Source: Agromyces albus
GTDB lineage: Bacteria > Actinomycetota > Actinomycetes > Actinomycetales > Microbacteriaceae
NCBI RefSeq assembly: GCF_030815405.1
Contig: NZ_JAUSWX010000001.1
Location: forward strand, 2,666,001-2,730,000
Reading direction: 5' to 3'
Length of the DNA: 64,000 nucleotides
Shown here: positions 1 through 8,138 of the stretch, piece after piece
Numbering within the stretch: the stretch's first letter is position 1
Layout: each line of letters opens with the position of its first letter
Program-made: the position numbers and the translations under genes
The notes under the pieces: generated by a model
The model's database searches: none
What the model saw: the letters and a program-made list of their open reading frames with translations, nothing else
Told to the model about the DNA's origin: nothing

Positions 1-773
1 CCCTTCAGGAAGAGGAGCGCCATCAGGAACTCGTTCCAGCTCTGGATGAACGCGAAGATGCCCGTCGAGACGAGCCCCGGCGCGAGCAGGGGGAAGGTGA
101 CTCGCCAGAACGCCTGCGACTTGGTGCATCCGTCGATCTGCGCGGCCTCCTCGAGGTCGGCGGGCACGCCCTTGACGAAGCCGCGGAGGGTCCAGATCGT
201 GAAGGGCACGACGGATGCCAGGTGCACGATGAACAAGCCGACGAGCGTGTTCATGAGGCGCCAGTCGTCGACCATGTTGTAGATCGTGAACATCATGGCC
301 TCGCCCGGCACCATCTGCACGACGAGCACGCTCACGATGAAGACGACCCGGCCGCGGAAGGCGAACCTGGCGATCGCGATCGAGGCGAGGAACGCGAAGA
401 GTGCGCAGACGATGACGACCGCGATGGCCACGCCGAGGCTCGACGCGAGGGCGTGCGGGAAGTCGGTCTGGCCGGGCGCGGCCTCGCGAGTCCACGCGGT
501 GACGTAGTTCTTCCAGGTGAACTCGAGCGGGAGGAGGCTCGGATCGCGGCTGATGATCTTGTTCGGCGGGGTGAACGACATGTTCACCATCCAGTAGACG
601 GGGAAGACCGAGCAGACGAAGACGACGATCGCGATGGCGGCGTAGCCGGCTCGACTGAGGCGCTTCCCGCCCGGTCGCCGGGCACCGCGCAGGGCGCGCG
701 TGCCGACGACGCCGAGGTCGGTGCGGGCGGGCTCCTCGGCGCGCTGGACGGCGGGAGTGATCTGCGTGCTCAC
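1..773 (-). CDS. Carbohydrate ABC transporter permease, MalG type (partial, 3' end outside window)
   Basis: Inner-membrane permease of a sugar importer of the MalFG type (family knowledge). The GTG start at 773 lies inside GTGA, so it overlaps the stop of the upstream permease by 4 bases and is probably translationally coupled. The first 257 codons are visible. They encode a basic cytoplasmic N-terminus, a first membrane helix (AAIAIVVFVCSVFPVYWMV), further helices, and the EAA loop near residues 205-225 (EEAAQIDGC) that docks on the ATPase. No ATPase gene is in view, so a shared MsiK-like ATPase is likely (inference). The C-terminus lies beyond position 1. Confidence 0.9.
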   Translation of the reverse strand, partial: MSTQITPAVQRAEEPARTDLGVVGTRALRGARRPGGKRLSRAGYAAIAIVVFVCSVFPVYWMVNMSFTPPNKIISRDPSLLPLEFTWKNYVTAWTREAAPGQTDFPHALASSLGVAIAVVIVCALFAFLASIAIARFAFRGRVVFIVSVLVVQMVPGEAMMFTIYNMVDDWRLMNTLVGLFIVHLASVVPFTIWTLRGFVKGVPADLEEAAQIDGCTKSQAFWRVTFPLLAPGLVSTGIFAFIQSWNEFLMALLFLK

Positions 774-1753
774 AGCTCCTCCTCCTTCAGGGTGTTGCGG
801 ACGTTGAAGTACGAGATCCCCATGAGCAGGATCACCATGAACACGCCGATCGCGGCGGTGACGCCGAACTCGCCGAGCCCCTGGCGGAACAGGTAGGTGC
901 CGAGCACGTTCGTCTCCGAGGCGATTCCGCCCTGCTGCTGCAGTGCGTAGACCTGCGTGAAGATCCGCAGGTTCCAGATCGTCTCGAGCACGAGCACCGC
1001 GGTGACCACGTTCCGCAGGTACGGCATGACGATGAGCCGAAATCGCTGCCTCGCGTTCGCGCCGTCGAGCTGCGAGGCCTCGAGCACCTCGTCGGGCACC
1101 TGGCCGAGGCCCGCGTAGAACGTGAAGGCCGCGAACGGGATGCCCTGCCAGACGATGATGATCGTGAGCACCAGCATGAACGACCACGGATCGATGAGCC
1201 ACGAGTGACTGTTGAAGTCGTTCGTGCCCGTGAGGGTGTTCAGGAACCAGTTCACGAGCCCGTACTGGGTGTCGAAGATCCAGCCCCAGACGACCGTCGC
1301 CGACAGCGGCGGCATCGCCCACGCGAGGAGGAGGCCGATCGAGACGAGCAGGCGCCATCCCTTGGCGAGCTTCGTCATCAGCAGCGCGATGAGCATGCCG
1401 CCGACGATGATCAGCGCGGTCAGCACGACCATGAGGCCGAGGCTCCGGGCGAGCACGGCCGGGAAGTCCGACTTCGTGAAGACCTCGATGTAGTTGTCGA
1501 AGCCCACGAAGTCGGCCGGGGTGCCGAGCATCTTGTTCTTGATCTCGAGGTTGGTGAACGAATTGATCACCATGACGACCGAGGGGTAGACCACCATGAC
1601 GCCGAGCAGCACGATGCTCGGTGCCAGCAGGAGCCACGGGGTGATCGGCTGGCGCTTCCTGCGGCGACCGGCCGAGGTGGTGCCGGGGATGCCGGGCGGT
1701 CGTGCGCTGGGCGTGCGCGGCGCTGCGTCAGGCTCGGTGAGGGTTGCGCTCAT
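770..1753 (-). CDS. Carbohydrate ABC transporter permease, MalF type
   Basis: A 327-residue integral membrane protein, the partner of the MalG-type permease just downstream. After a proline- and arginine-rich N-terminus the first helix starts near residue 41 (PWLLLAPSIVLLGVMVVY), with five more hydrophobic segments. The EAA loop is near residues 218-235 (EVLEASQLDGANARQRF). Length and layout fit the MalF/UgpA class in actinobacterial sugar importers. The ATG start at 1753 is used. A 134-bp gap holding a hairpin separates it from the binding-protein gene. The substrate cannot be read from sequence. Confidence 0.92.
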   Translation of the reverse strand: MSATLTEPDAAPRTPSARPPGIPGTTSAGRRRKRQPITPWLLLAPSIVLLGVMVVYPSVVMVINSFTNLEIKNKMLGTPADFVGFDNYIEVFTKSDFPAVLARSLGLMVVLTALIIVGGMLIALLMTKLAKGWRLLVSIGLLLAWAMPPLSATVVWGWIFDTQYGLVNWFLNTLTGTNDFNSHSWLIDPWSFMLVLTIIIVWQGIPFAAFTFYAGLGQVPDEVLEASQLDGANARQRFRLIVMPYLRNVVTAVLVLETIWNLRIFTQVYALQQQGGIASETNVLGTYLFRQGLGEFGVTAAIGVFMVILLMGISYFNVRNTLKEEEL

Positions 1754-1838
1754 CGGCTGCTCCCTGGATGGGCACCGCGGGGGTCGCGGTGGGAATGATG
1801 GTACGTCGTGCGTGCGGACGCGGTGCCGCCGGGATGGA

Positions 1839-1873
1839 CGAGGGGCGGGGACCCGTGGGCCTTCCGCCCCTCG
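1839..1873 (-). other. Intercistronic stem-loop between binding-protein and permease genes
   Basis: A 10-bp perfect inverted repeat, CGAGGGGCGG at 1839-1848 against CCGCCCCTCG at 1864-1873, lies 14 bases after the binding-protein stop. There is no T-run, so it is more likely an mRNA stabiliser or partial terminator than a full terminator. In many sugar ABC operons such a hairpin keeps binding-protein mRNA more abundant than permease mRNA (established in malE-malF). Confidence 0.6.
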
Positions 1874-1887
1874 CCTGGCTCAACGGA

Positions 1888-3144
1888 TCAGCCGTTGAGG
1901 ATCTCCTCGATCTGCGCATCGAGCTCGGTGGCGATGGTCGCGACGTCGCCACCCTGGGCGATCTTCACGAGCGCCTCCTGGATGATCTGCGCGGCCTCGA
2001 CCTCGGCCCACTTGGGCGTCGTCGGGGTGACCTTCGAGTTCTCGAGTGCGGTGGCCTGGGCCTTCGCGATCTCGGTGTCGGGCAGCGCAGCGGCAGCGGA
2101 GATGATGCCCGGGGTCAGGCCGTTCTCCGCCATGATCTCCTGGTACTCCGACGAGGTGATGATGGCCAGGGCGGCCTTCGCCTGCTCGGGGTTGGCACTC
2201 TTCGTGGCGACGGCCATGTTCGAGCCGCCGGCGAAGATCGGAGCGGTCTCGCCCGCCTCGAGACCGGGCAGCGGGAACGCACCGAGATCGGAGCCGAAGG
2301 TGTCGGGGCAACCCGGCGCCTCCGCGTCGGCCGGAGCCGTGATGCTCCACTGCACCCATGCGGGCGCCGAGAGGAATGCGGTCTCACCGGCGCAGAACGG
2401 GACCTGCGGGTCGGTCTCGTCGCCGTCCTTCGCTGCGATCGACGCGTTGAGGTAGACCTCCTGCAGCTGAGTCAGGCCCTTGATGCCGCCGTCGCTGGAG
2501 AATCCGGCCGTCCACTCGTCGCCGTCCTGCTCGGCGATGAAGCCGCCGTGCGCCCAGACGTAGGGAAGGGCGTTGTACCAGTCGCGACCCGGCGCCCAGA
2601 TTCCCGAGCGGGTGTCGGTCTTCAGTGCCGTGCCTGCCGCGACGTACTCGTCGAGCGTCGTGGGAAGGGGCGTGTCGCCGAGGACCTGCTGGCTGTAGAA
2701 CACGATGCGGCCGCCGGCGTAGTACGGCACGGCGTACAGTTCGCCGTCGTAGGTCGCCGACTCCTCGAGACCCGGGAGGAAGTCGTCGCCGCCGAGGTCG
2801 TCGCGAAGGTCGGTGATGGGCAGGAACAGGCCCTGATCCGCGAAGCTCGCGGTCTGGGTGTTCCCGACCTCGACGACGTCGGGCGAGTCGTTCGACTGGA
2901 GCGCCGCAGCATACGTGTCGCTGACGTCGGCCCAGGTCTTCTCCTCGACGGTGAGCGTCCACCCCTCGTTCTCCGCTTCGAACGTGTCCTTGAGGTACGT
3001 GCGGGCGTCATCGGGGGTGTCTGTGCCGACGACCCAGACGGTGATCTGTCCGCCGTCGGCGGATTCGCCTCCACCACCTGTGCCACAACCGGCAAGGGTC
3101 AGGGCAGCGGCGGCGCCGAGCGCCACAATGCCGAGTTTCCTCAT
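1888..3144 (-). CDS. Carbohydrate ABC transporter substrate-binding lipoprotein
   Basis: An extracellular solute-binding protein of family 1 (maltose/oligosaccharide type), 418 residues. The N-terminus is a clear lipoprotein signal: basic n-region, hydrophobic core, and lipobox LAGC with the modified Cys at residue 20, then a Gly-rich linker. The mature part has the expected motifs, for example VWVVGTD near the start and a C-terminal helical region. A ribosome-binding site GAAAGGAAA precedes the ATG. It is followed by a hairpin and two permease genes, and lies 67 bp downstream of the ROK regulator, so all four are probably one operon. The ligand is unknown. Confidence 0.93.
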   Translation of the reverse strand: MRKLGIVALGAAAALTLAGCGTGGGGESADGGQITVWVVGTDTPDDARTYLKDTFEAENEGWTLTVEEKTWADVSDTYAAALQSNDSPDVVEVGNTQTASFADQGLFLPITDLRDDLGGDDFLPGLEESATYDGELYAVPYYAGGRIVFYSQQVLGDTPLPTTLDEYVAAGTALKTDTRSGIWAPGRDWYNALPYVWAHGGFIAEQDGDEWTAGFSSDGGIKGLTQLQEVYLNASIAAKDGDETDPQVPFCAGETAFLSAPAWVQWSITAPADAEAPGCPDTFGSDLGAFPLPGLEAGETAPIFAGGSNMAVATKSANPEQAKAALAIITSSEYQEIMAENGLTPGIISAAAALPDTEIAKAQATALENSKVTPTTPKWAEVEAAQIIQEALVKIAQGGDVATIATELDAQIEEILNG

Positions 3145-3211
3145 TGTCGTTTCCTTTCATCGGGTGCGGGGAACAGCGGGGTCGCTGTCACCCTTGGTGC
3201 GGTGGAGTCCG

Positions 3212-4460
3212 TCACGCGACTCCGAGTTGTCCGGACAGGACCATGACGGCCGCCCCGCGCAAGACGATGTCCTGCGCCTGCGCGGTCATCCGGAGCCTCA
3301 GATCGCGGTTGTGTTCCGCCATCGTCCGATTCCGGAGCGTTTCGACGGTCGCCTCGTGCAAGGCGCCGTCAAGCAGTTCGGCCGGGCCGCTGAGCACGAC
3401 CTCGGCGAGATTGAGCGCACCGACCACGGGGGCGAGCACGATGCCGAGCCGCCGGCCGGCCTCGTGCAGGATCTCGTCGCGAGCGGATGCCGCGTCGGGG
3501 CGACTCGGGGTCGATCGCGTCGAGTCGGGCGGTGAGTCGCGGCACGGCGAGCCACACCTCGAGGCATCCGTGCTTGCCGCACGCACAGCGCGGACCGCCG
3601 TCGGTGCCGACGACGACATGGCCGATCTCGCCGGCCGCGAAGCCGCCACCGATGACCGGACGGCCGCCGATGATGAGCCCGGCGCCGACACCGTGCCCGA
3701 TCTTCACGAGCAGCAGGTCGTCGAGTTGCGAGGCTCCGTGCTCGGCGAGCACGGCGACGTTGGCGTCGTTCGCGACGTGCACGGGCAGGGAGAACTCGTT
3801 GGCGAGGCGCGCCTGGAGCGCGACGTCGGTCCACCCGAGGTTCGGCGCCGAGCGCACGACCCCGAGCGGGTCGACGACACCGGGCGAGCCGACGCCGATG
3901 CCCAGCACGGGAGTCGTCGTGCTCGCGAGCATCCCGCGTACGAGCTCGATCACGAGGTCCACTGCTCGTTCGCCCGTGGCGCCGGCTCGGTCGACCTCTG
4001 CGCGCGACACGATGCCGCCGTCGAGGTCGATGACCGCGCCGAGGAATCGCTGGTGCTCGGAGAGGTCGACGCCGATGATCTGGAAGGCGCCACGGTCGAC
4101 GTCGATGAGGATGGCGGGTTTGCCGGGGCGCGCGTCCTCACGCTGGCCGAGCTCGATGACGAGCCCCTCGGCGATGAGGTCGGCGACGAGGTCGGAGATG
4201 GTGACCCTCGTGAGGCCGGTCTCGCGCGCGACATCCGCTCGGCTCTGCGCACCGGCCGAGTAGAGGGTCTGCAGCACAAGCGCGCGGTTGTGGCTGCGCG
4301 CGTGCTCGGGAAGCACTTTGCCGGTGGGGCGGAGGGCGCGGGCCCGAGTGAAGATCGGAGCGCCCGCGAAGGGCACGGTGAGCAGGTCGATGGCCGCACC
4401 GTAGGGGGCCGGCGCTGGCTCTGTGGAGTCCAGGCCTTGCTGCGCATCCTGCTCTGTCAT
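3212..4460 (-). pseudogene. ROK-family transcriptional regulator, frameshifted
   Basis: A NagC/XylR-type repressor fused to a sugar-kinase-like fold, presumed regulator of the adjacent sugar importer. Residues 56-100 form a winged helix-turn-helix (SRADVARETGLTRVTISDL); the ROK part follows, with VANDANVAVLAE at 229-240, GEIGHVV at 277 and the zinc site CACGKHGC at 292-299. After LTARLDAIDP (about residue 318) the frame breaks. The rest of the family sequence (DAASARDEILHEAGRR to the stop at 3212) continues in the +1 frame. Removing one C from either C4 run (plus strand 3497-3500 or 3507-3510) restores a 415-residue protein of normal family length. It could be a sequencing error or a real inactivation. 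The start codon has no Shine-Dalgarno sequence. Confidence 0.85.
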
Positions 4461-4487
4461 GTTTGTTAGTAAAGCTTACGAACAAAC
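4461..4487. promoter_or_regulatory. Palindromic operator abutting the ROK start codon, with probable leaderless promoter
   Basis: A 27-bp inverted repeat, GTTTGTTnGTAA...TTACnAACAAAC, with only the centre and one symmetric position unpaired. It directly touches the ATG of the ROK gene. AT-rich GTAA/TTAC half-sites fit operators of ROK repressors in actinobacteria (family knowledge). On the minus strand TACTAA at 4466-4471 can serve as a -10 element ending five bases before the A of ATG, so transcription may begin at the start codon and the mRNA would be leaderless. That agrees with the missing Shine-Dalgarno sequence. Autoregulation of the ROK-transporter operon is inferred. Confidence 0.7.
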
Positions 4488-4634
4488 CTGACGCAAGAGT
4501 TCTCGGACACTTCTTCTTGACGTTACCGAGTTGTGACCGGTCGAGCGGATGCCTCCGCCCAGCATGCGCCGCGACTGTGCGGCGCGCGTCGGCGCCCCGA
4601 CGTACAGGTGGCGTTCGAGCCGATCGAGCCGGTC

Positions 4635-5525
4635 TCAGTCGAGCCGCGTGAGCGCGGTGTACGACATTGTCGACGACTGGCCGTTCTGGCACGTCTGGTA
4701 CACGAGGTCGTACCCGCGAGGAAGATCGGCGACGCTCGCGGTGCTCTGGTTGAGCATCTTCACGATGCCCTCGACGCGGTACGTGCCGGCATGCACGCCC
4801 GTGAGCGTGATGATCGTGCCTGGGTCATCGGGGAAGTTCTTGCCACCGCACGACCAGTGCTCGGCGATGGCGGCGATGCCGTACTGGGCGCTCAGGTCGA
4901 CCGACCCGCGGCAGGCATCGAGCTCGGGGATCCACCCCGAGGTCCAGACGTGGTTGGTGTAGCGCTCGCGGAGGATCCGCTCCTGCTCCGCCTTCTGCGC
5001 TTCGTTCCAGGTGTCGACCGCCGCGGCGAGCGCTTCGAGCGGGTCGGCGAGGGCGACGACGCTCTCGGAGAACCGCTCGACGTCGTTGAACTCCTGCGTG
5101 CCGAGCTCGGTGGCGGCCTCTCGCAGCGGCTCGCCCAGTGCCATGACGGAGCGGTCCGCGGCGCGAACCCGATCGAGCAGCTCGGCGGCGTCGGCGAGCT
5201 CCGCCCGAGCGTCGGCTTCACGCAGGCTCGTCTCGTCGAGCGCCGCAGCGAGCGCGTCGCGTGCCGACTCGTCGGGCACCGTGCCCGCGCTGTCGTCGAG
5301 CGCGACCTGCGCCGCCTCATGGGCGACGCGCAACTCGTCGAACGAGCCGAGCGCATCTCCCAAGGCGTCGGTCGCGTTCGGGAGCATCGCGTCGAGCTGC
5401 GAGCTCGCCTCCGCGGTCATCGTGACGGCGGCGATCGACAATCCGCCGCCGACGAGCACGACGAGCGCGGCGCCGACAACCGAGGTCAGGCGCCGTCGAC
5501 GGCGGAGCACGGACGCAGGAGGCAT
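4635..5525 (-). CDS. Exported or membrane-anchored protein of unknown function
   Basis: I do not recognise the family. The protein has about 296 residues: a short Arg-rich cytoplasmic start (RRRRR), one hydrophobic helix (VVGAALVVLVGGGLSIAAVTM), then an extracytoplasmic Ala/Glu/Asp-rich helical region to about residue 190, probably coiled-coil. A more compact C-terminal part has four Cys (DACRGS, EHWSCGG, YQTCQNG) that could form disulphides. It stands alone, with the ROK gene downstream and icd upstream. The start is uncertain: GTG 5528 and ATG 5525 are adjacent, and both sit in a hairpin with GGAGG (see findings). Confidence 0.6.
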   Translation of the reverse strand: MPPASVLRRRRRLTSVVGAALVVLVGGGLSIAAVTMTAEASSQLDAMLPNATDALGDALGSFDELRVAHEAAQVALDDSAGTVPDESARDALAAALDETSLREADARAELADAAELLDRVRAADRSVMALGEPLREAATELGTQEFNDVERFSESVVALADPLEALAAAVDTWNEAQKAEQERILRERYTNHVWTSGWIPELDACRGSVDLSAQYGIAAIAEHWSCGGKNFPDDPGTIITLTGVHAGTYRVEGIVKMLNQSTASVADLPRGYDLVYQTCQNGQSSTMSYTALTRLD

Positions 5526-5575
5526 CACCTCCAGTGTGTCCCGTGCAACGTGCGAGCGGAAGGGCCAACCGAACG

Positions 5576-5612
5576 GAACGGGGCCGGATGCCGCGGCATC
5601 CGACCCCCGTTC
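5576..5612 (-). terminator. Stem-loop terminator downstream of icd
   Basis: Outer arms GAACGGGG (5576-5583) and CCCCGTTC (5605-5612) enclose inner arms GGATGCC (5586-5592) and GGCATCC (5595-5601). The stem is long and GC-rich, 15 bases beyond the icd stop, in the place expected of its terminator. Only a weak T-rich tail is visible, as is common in actinobacteria. Confidence 0.6.
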
Positions 5613-5627
5613 TCGAGGTGGCGTCGA

Positions 5628-6842
5628 CTACGCCAGTCGTGCCTTGAGGTTGGCGGCGAGGGTCGAGAGGAACTCCTCGGTCGTCTGGTACGCCTGCTCG
5701 GGGCCGACGAGCGCCGCGAGGTCTTTCGTCATTGCGCCCGACTCGACCGTCGTGATGACGACGTCTTCGAGCGTCGTCGCGAAGTCGATGAGCTCCTGGT
5801 TGCCGTCGAGCTTGCCGCGGTGCGCGAGGCCGCGCGTCCACGCGTAGATCGACGCAATCGGGTTCGTCGAGGTGGGCTTGCCCTGCTGGTGCTGGCGGTA
5901 GTGGCGCGTGACGGTGCCGTGGGCCGCCTCGGCCTCGACGACCTTGCCGTCGGGCGTGGCGAGCACGCTCGTCATGAGGCCGAGCGAACCGAAGCCCTGT
6001 GCGACGGTGTCGGACTGCACGTCGCCGTCGTAGTTCTTGCACGCCCAGACGTAGCCGCCCTCCCACTTGAGGGATGCCGCGACCATGTCGTCGATGAGGC
6101 GGTGCTCGTAGGTGAGGCCCGCGGTCTCGAACGCCTGCCTGAACTCGGCGTCGAAGACCTCCTGGAACAGGTCTTTGAAGCGGCCGTCGTAGGCCTTCAG
6201 GATCGTGTTCTTCGTCGAGAGGTACACCGGGTAGTTGCGCGCGAGGCCGTAGTTCAGCGAGGCGCGGGCGAAGTCCCTGATCGACGCGTCGAGGTTGTAC
6301 ATGCCCATGGCGACGCCCGAGCCCGGCGACTGGAAGACCTCGAACTGCTGCGGCTCCGAGCCGTCTTTCGGGGTGAAGGTCATCGTGAGGGTGCCTTCGC
6401 CCTCGAAGCGGAAGTCGGTGGCGCGGTACTGGTCGCCGAACGCGTGGCGGCCGACGATGATCGGCTTGTTCCATCCGGGCACGAGGCGCGGGATGTTCGA
6501 GATGATGATCGGCTCGCGGAAGATCACGCCGCCGAGGATGTTGCGGATCGTGCCGTTCGGCGAGCGCCACATCTTCTTCAGGCCGAACTCCTCGACGCGG
6601 GCCTCGTCGGGGGTGATCGTGGCGCACTTGACGCCGACGCCGTGCTTCTGGATGGCGTGCGCCGCGTCGACGGTGATCTGGTCGTCGGTCTCGTCGCGCT
6701 TCTGGATCGAGAGGTCGTAGTACTCGAGGTTCACGTCGAGGTACGGGTGGATGAGCTGGTCCTTGATGGCCTGCCAGATGATGCGCGTCATCTCGTCGCC
6801 GTCGAGCTCGACGACGGTGCCTTCAACCTTGATCTTGGACAA
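5628..6842 (-). CDS. icd: NADP-dependent isocitrate dehydrogenase
   Basis: Oxidative decarboxylation of isocitrate to 2-oxoglutarate in the TCA cycle. It is the roughly 404-residue dimeric type shared with eukaryotes ([14 protein letters not shown] near the N-terminus), not the monomeric type. The substrate-loop region [12 protein letters not shown], the metal-binding [10 protein letters not shown] segment and the NADP-specific motif [10 protein letters not shown] are all present. I chose the TTG start at 6842 because AAGGAGACCGTC precedes it at good spacing and the protein then begins [15 protein letters not shown] as homologues do. A palindrome shared with the sucC upstream region lies 87 bp before the start. 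Confidence 0.95.
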   Translation of the reverse strand: MSKIKVEGTVVELDGDEMTRIIWQAIKDQLIHPYLDVNLEYYDLSIQKRDETDDQITVDAAHAIQKHGVGVKCATITPDEARVEEFGLKKMWRSPNGTIRNILGGVIFREPIIISNIPRLVPGWNKPIIVGRHAFGDQYRATDFRFEGEGTLTMTFTPKDGSEPQQFEVFQSPGSGVAMGMYNLDASIRDFARASLNYGLARNYPVYLSTKNTILKAYDGRFKDLFQEVFDAEFRQAFETAGLTYEHRLIDDMVAASLKWEGGYVWACKNYDGDVQSDTVAQGFGSLGLMTSVLATPDGKVVEAEAAHGTVTRHYRQHQQGKPTSTNPIASIYAWTRGLAHRGKLDGNQELIDFATTLEDVVITTVESGAMTKDLAALVGPEQAYQTTEEFLSTLAANLKARLA

Positions 6843-6928
6843 GACGGTCTCCTTGGATCTACTGGGGGAAACGGGAAGCCTGCGGGGCGGGCGGACGCCG
6901 TCTGCCAGCTTAGCGCGTCGGCGGAATA

Positions 6929-6942
6929 TCTCGACATCGAGA
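6929..6942. promoter_or_regulatory. Palindrome upstream of icd (TCTCGA-CA-TCGAGA)
   Basis: A perfect 6-bp inverted repeat around a 2-bp centre in the divergent icd/acetyltransferase region. A near-identical element (TCTCGACGTCAAGA) lies upstream of sucC at 29820-29833. The form TCTTGA...TCAAGA resembles operators of the PecS/TamR group of MarR regulators, and Streptomyces TamR is known to control TCA-cycle genes. The regulator itself is not in this window. Confidence 0.5.
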
Positions 6943-7007
6943 CAAACGCGCACGCGCATCAGGACTCGGCTACCAGCGGCGGCCGTCCACCGGTTAGCCT
7001 TGGCTGC

Positions 7008-7460
7008 ATGGCTGAGCTGAGACTCGAAGAACTGTCGGCATCGAACATCGTCGCCGCGAACAACCTGTCGCTGAAGCCCGGCCAGGAACAGTTCATCGCC
7101 CCCGTCACGTACTCGGCGGAGGCATCCGTCGTGAACCCCAACACCGCGTGGCAGCGAGTCGTGCTGCTCGACGACAAAGTGGTCGGATTCATCCACGGCA
7201 ACTTCGATCCCGAGAACTCCCACGAGGAGTTCCGCGCGTGCATCTGGCGCATCAACGTCGACGCCGAGGTGCAGGGCAAGGGCGTCGGCCGCTTCGCCGC
7301 CGAGGCGCTCGCGGGCGAGGCCAAGCGCCGTGGCTTCGACCGCATCACCGTGCTGTGGGAGCCGGGCGCAGAGGGCCCTGAGGCGTTCTTCCACCGCATC
7401 GGCTTCAAAGACGTCGGTGAGACGGCGTACGGCGACGTGATCGGCGCGCTCGAGCTCTGA
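7008..7460 (+). CDS. GNAT-family N-acetyltransferase
   Basis: A small acetyl-CoA-dependent acyltransferase (150 residues) of the GNAT fold, related to SpeG/diamine acetyltransferase-like proteins. The central strand and pyrophosphate-binding loop are clear: [22 protein letters not shown] (Q/RxxGxG/A motif), followed by the C-terminal [12 protein letters not shown] segment typical of the family. ATG 7008 starts the protein at the usual position. The gene is divergent from icd and sits 2 bp before the alkyltransferase-like gene, so the two are probably co-transcribed. The substrate is unknown. Confidence 0.85.
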   Translation: MAELRLEELSASNIVAANNLSLKPGQEQFIAPVTYSAEASVVNPNTAWQRVVLLDDKVVGFIHGNFDPENSHEEFRACIWRINVDAEVQGKGVGRFAAEALAGEAKRRGFDRITVLWEPGAEGPEAFFHRIGFKDVGETAYGDVIGALEL

Positions 7461-7462
7461 CC

Positions 7463-7837
7463 ATGACGCCGGCGCCCGAGGGCCACGATCTCCCGCGGCG
7501 ACGGCAGCCGCCGACGAATGCGACGACGCCGGCCCCGATGGGCTTCGTCGACGCGGTGCTCGCCGTCGTCGCCGACATCCCCTCCGGTTGCGTGATGACC
7601 TATGGCGACGTCGCAGCACTCCTCGGCTCGCGCGCTGCACGCGCCGTGGGCCAGGTGATGGCACGGTACGGGTCGGATGTCGCCTGGTGGCGCGTCGTCC
7701 GGGCAGGAGGCCGCCCGCCGCCCGGCTACGCGGAACGCGCCCGCGAGTACTACGAGGCCGAGGGCATGCCGCTGCGACCGAGCTCCGACGACGACGGGTA
7801 CCGCATCGACCTCGCGTCCTGCCGCTGGCGGCCCTAG
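7463..7837 (+). CDS. MGMT-fold alkyltransferase-like (ATL) DNA repair protein
   Basis: A 124-residue protein with only the DNA-binding domain of O6-alkylguanine-DNA alkyltransferase. The helix-turn-helix region ([22 protein letters not shown]) is intact. At the position of the reactive-Cys motif PCHRV it has AWWRVV, so the alkyl acceptor Cys is replaced by Trp, as in known ATL proteins. These bind O6-alkylguanine and flag it for nucleotide excision repair rather than repairing it directly (established for Atl1/eAtl). The region before MGFVDAV (residue 26) is poorly conserved, so the true start may be that Met. Confidence 0.85.
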   Translation: MTPAPEGHDLPRRRQPPTNATTPAPMGFVDAVLAVVADIPSGCVMTYGDVAALLGSRAARAVGQVMARYGSDVAWWRVVRAGGRPPPGYAERAREYYEAEGMPLRPSSDDDGYRIDLASCRWRP

Positions 7838-7933
7838 GGTGCGTCTCCTCAGTCGACCCGAGACGGGGTAATTGACCGGGTCGCCCGATATCATCGGGAC
7901 GGCTGCGAGACCGGCGCTTCAAAGAGGGGCGAT

Positions 7934-7966
7934 CGGGTGGCGGTTACCGGTTGTTCCCGCCACCCG
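7934..7966 (+). terminator. Possible terminator after the acetyltransferase/ATL pair
   Basis: A 10-bp perfect stem, 97 bp after the ATL stop codon, with no following T-run. Its position between convergent genes supports a terminator, but no other evidence does. Confidence 0.35.
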
Positions 7967-8024
7967 CGCCCATACCAACAGCAGGCTTCCTATTCGAGGA
8001 CTGTGACGCCGTTCTGGCATCCGA

Positions 8025-8138
8025 TCACATCGCGGGTCGGCTTGTCTGATGCCCTTCGGGCGACCATCCCAGCCAGATGATGATGGCCGCGAGGGCGATG
8101 GCGCCGCGGAAGATGACTGCTTGCCGGTCGTACCGCAC
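8025..8138 (-). CDS. Possible 37-residue single-pass membrane peptide
   Basis: A GTG-initiated ORF coding for a short protein with a basic start (VRYDRQAVIFRG), one hydrophobic stretch (AIALAAIIIWLGW) and a polar tail. The positive-inside arrangement is plausible for a tiny membrane protein. No good Shine-Dalgarno sequence precedes it. It lies 71 bp downstream of the HNH gene on the same strand. Homology in related genomes would be needed to accept it. Confidence 0.3.
   Translation of the reverse strand: MRYDRQAVIFRGAIALAAIIIWLGWSPEGHQTSRPAM

Noticed and set aside
4533-7460. Very long plus-strand reading frame (975 codons) opposite the unknown exported protein and icd
   Set aside because: Only its end (7008-7460) is a gene. 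The rest is the antisense of icd and the upstream gene, with Arg/Val/Glu/Asp-biased composition typical of shadow frames in GC-rich DNA.
7990-8020. tRNA-like T-arm (TCC-TATTCGA-GGA) in the gap after the ATL gene
   Set aside because: The stem has only three pairs and no acceptor, D or anticodon arms fit around it.
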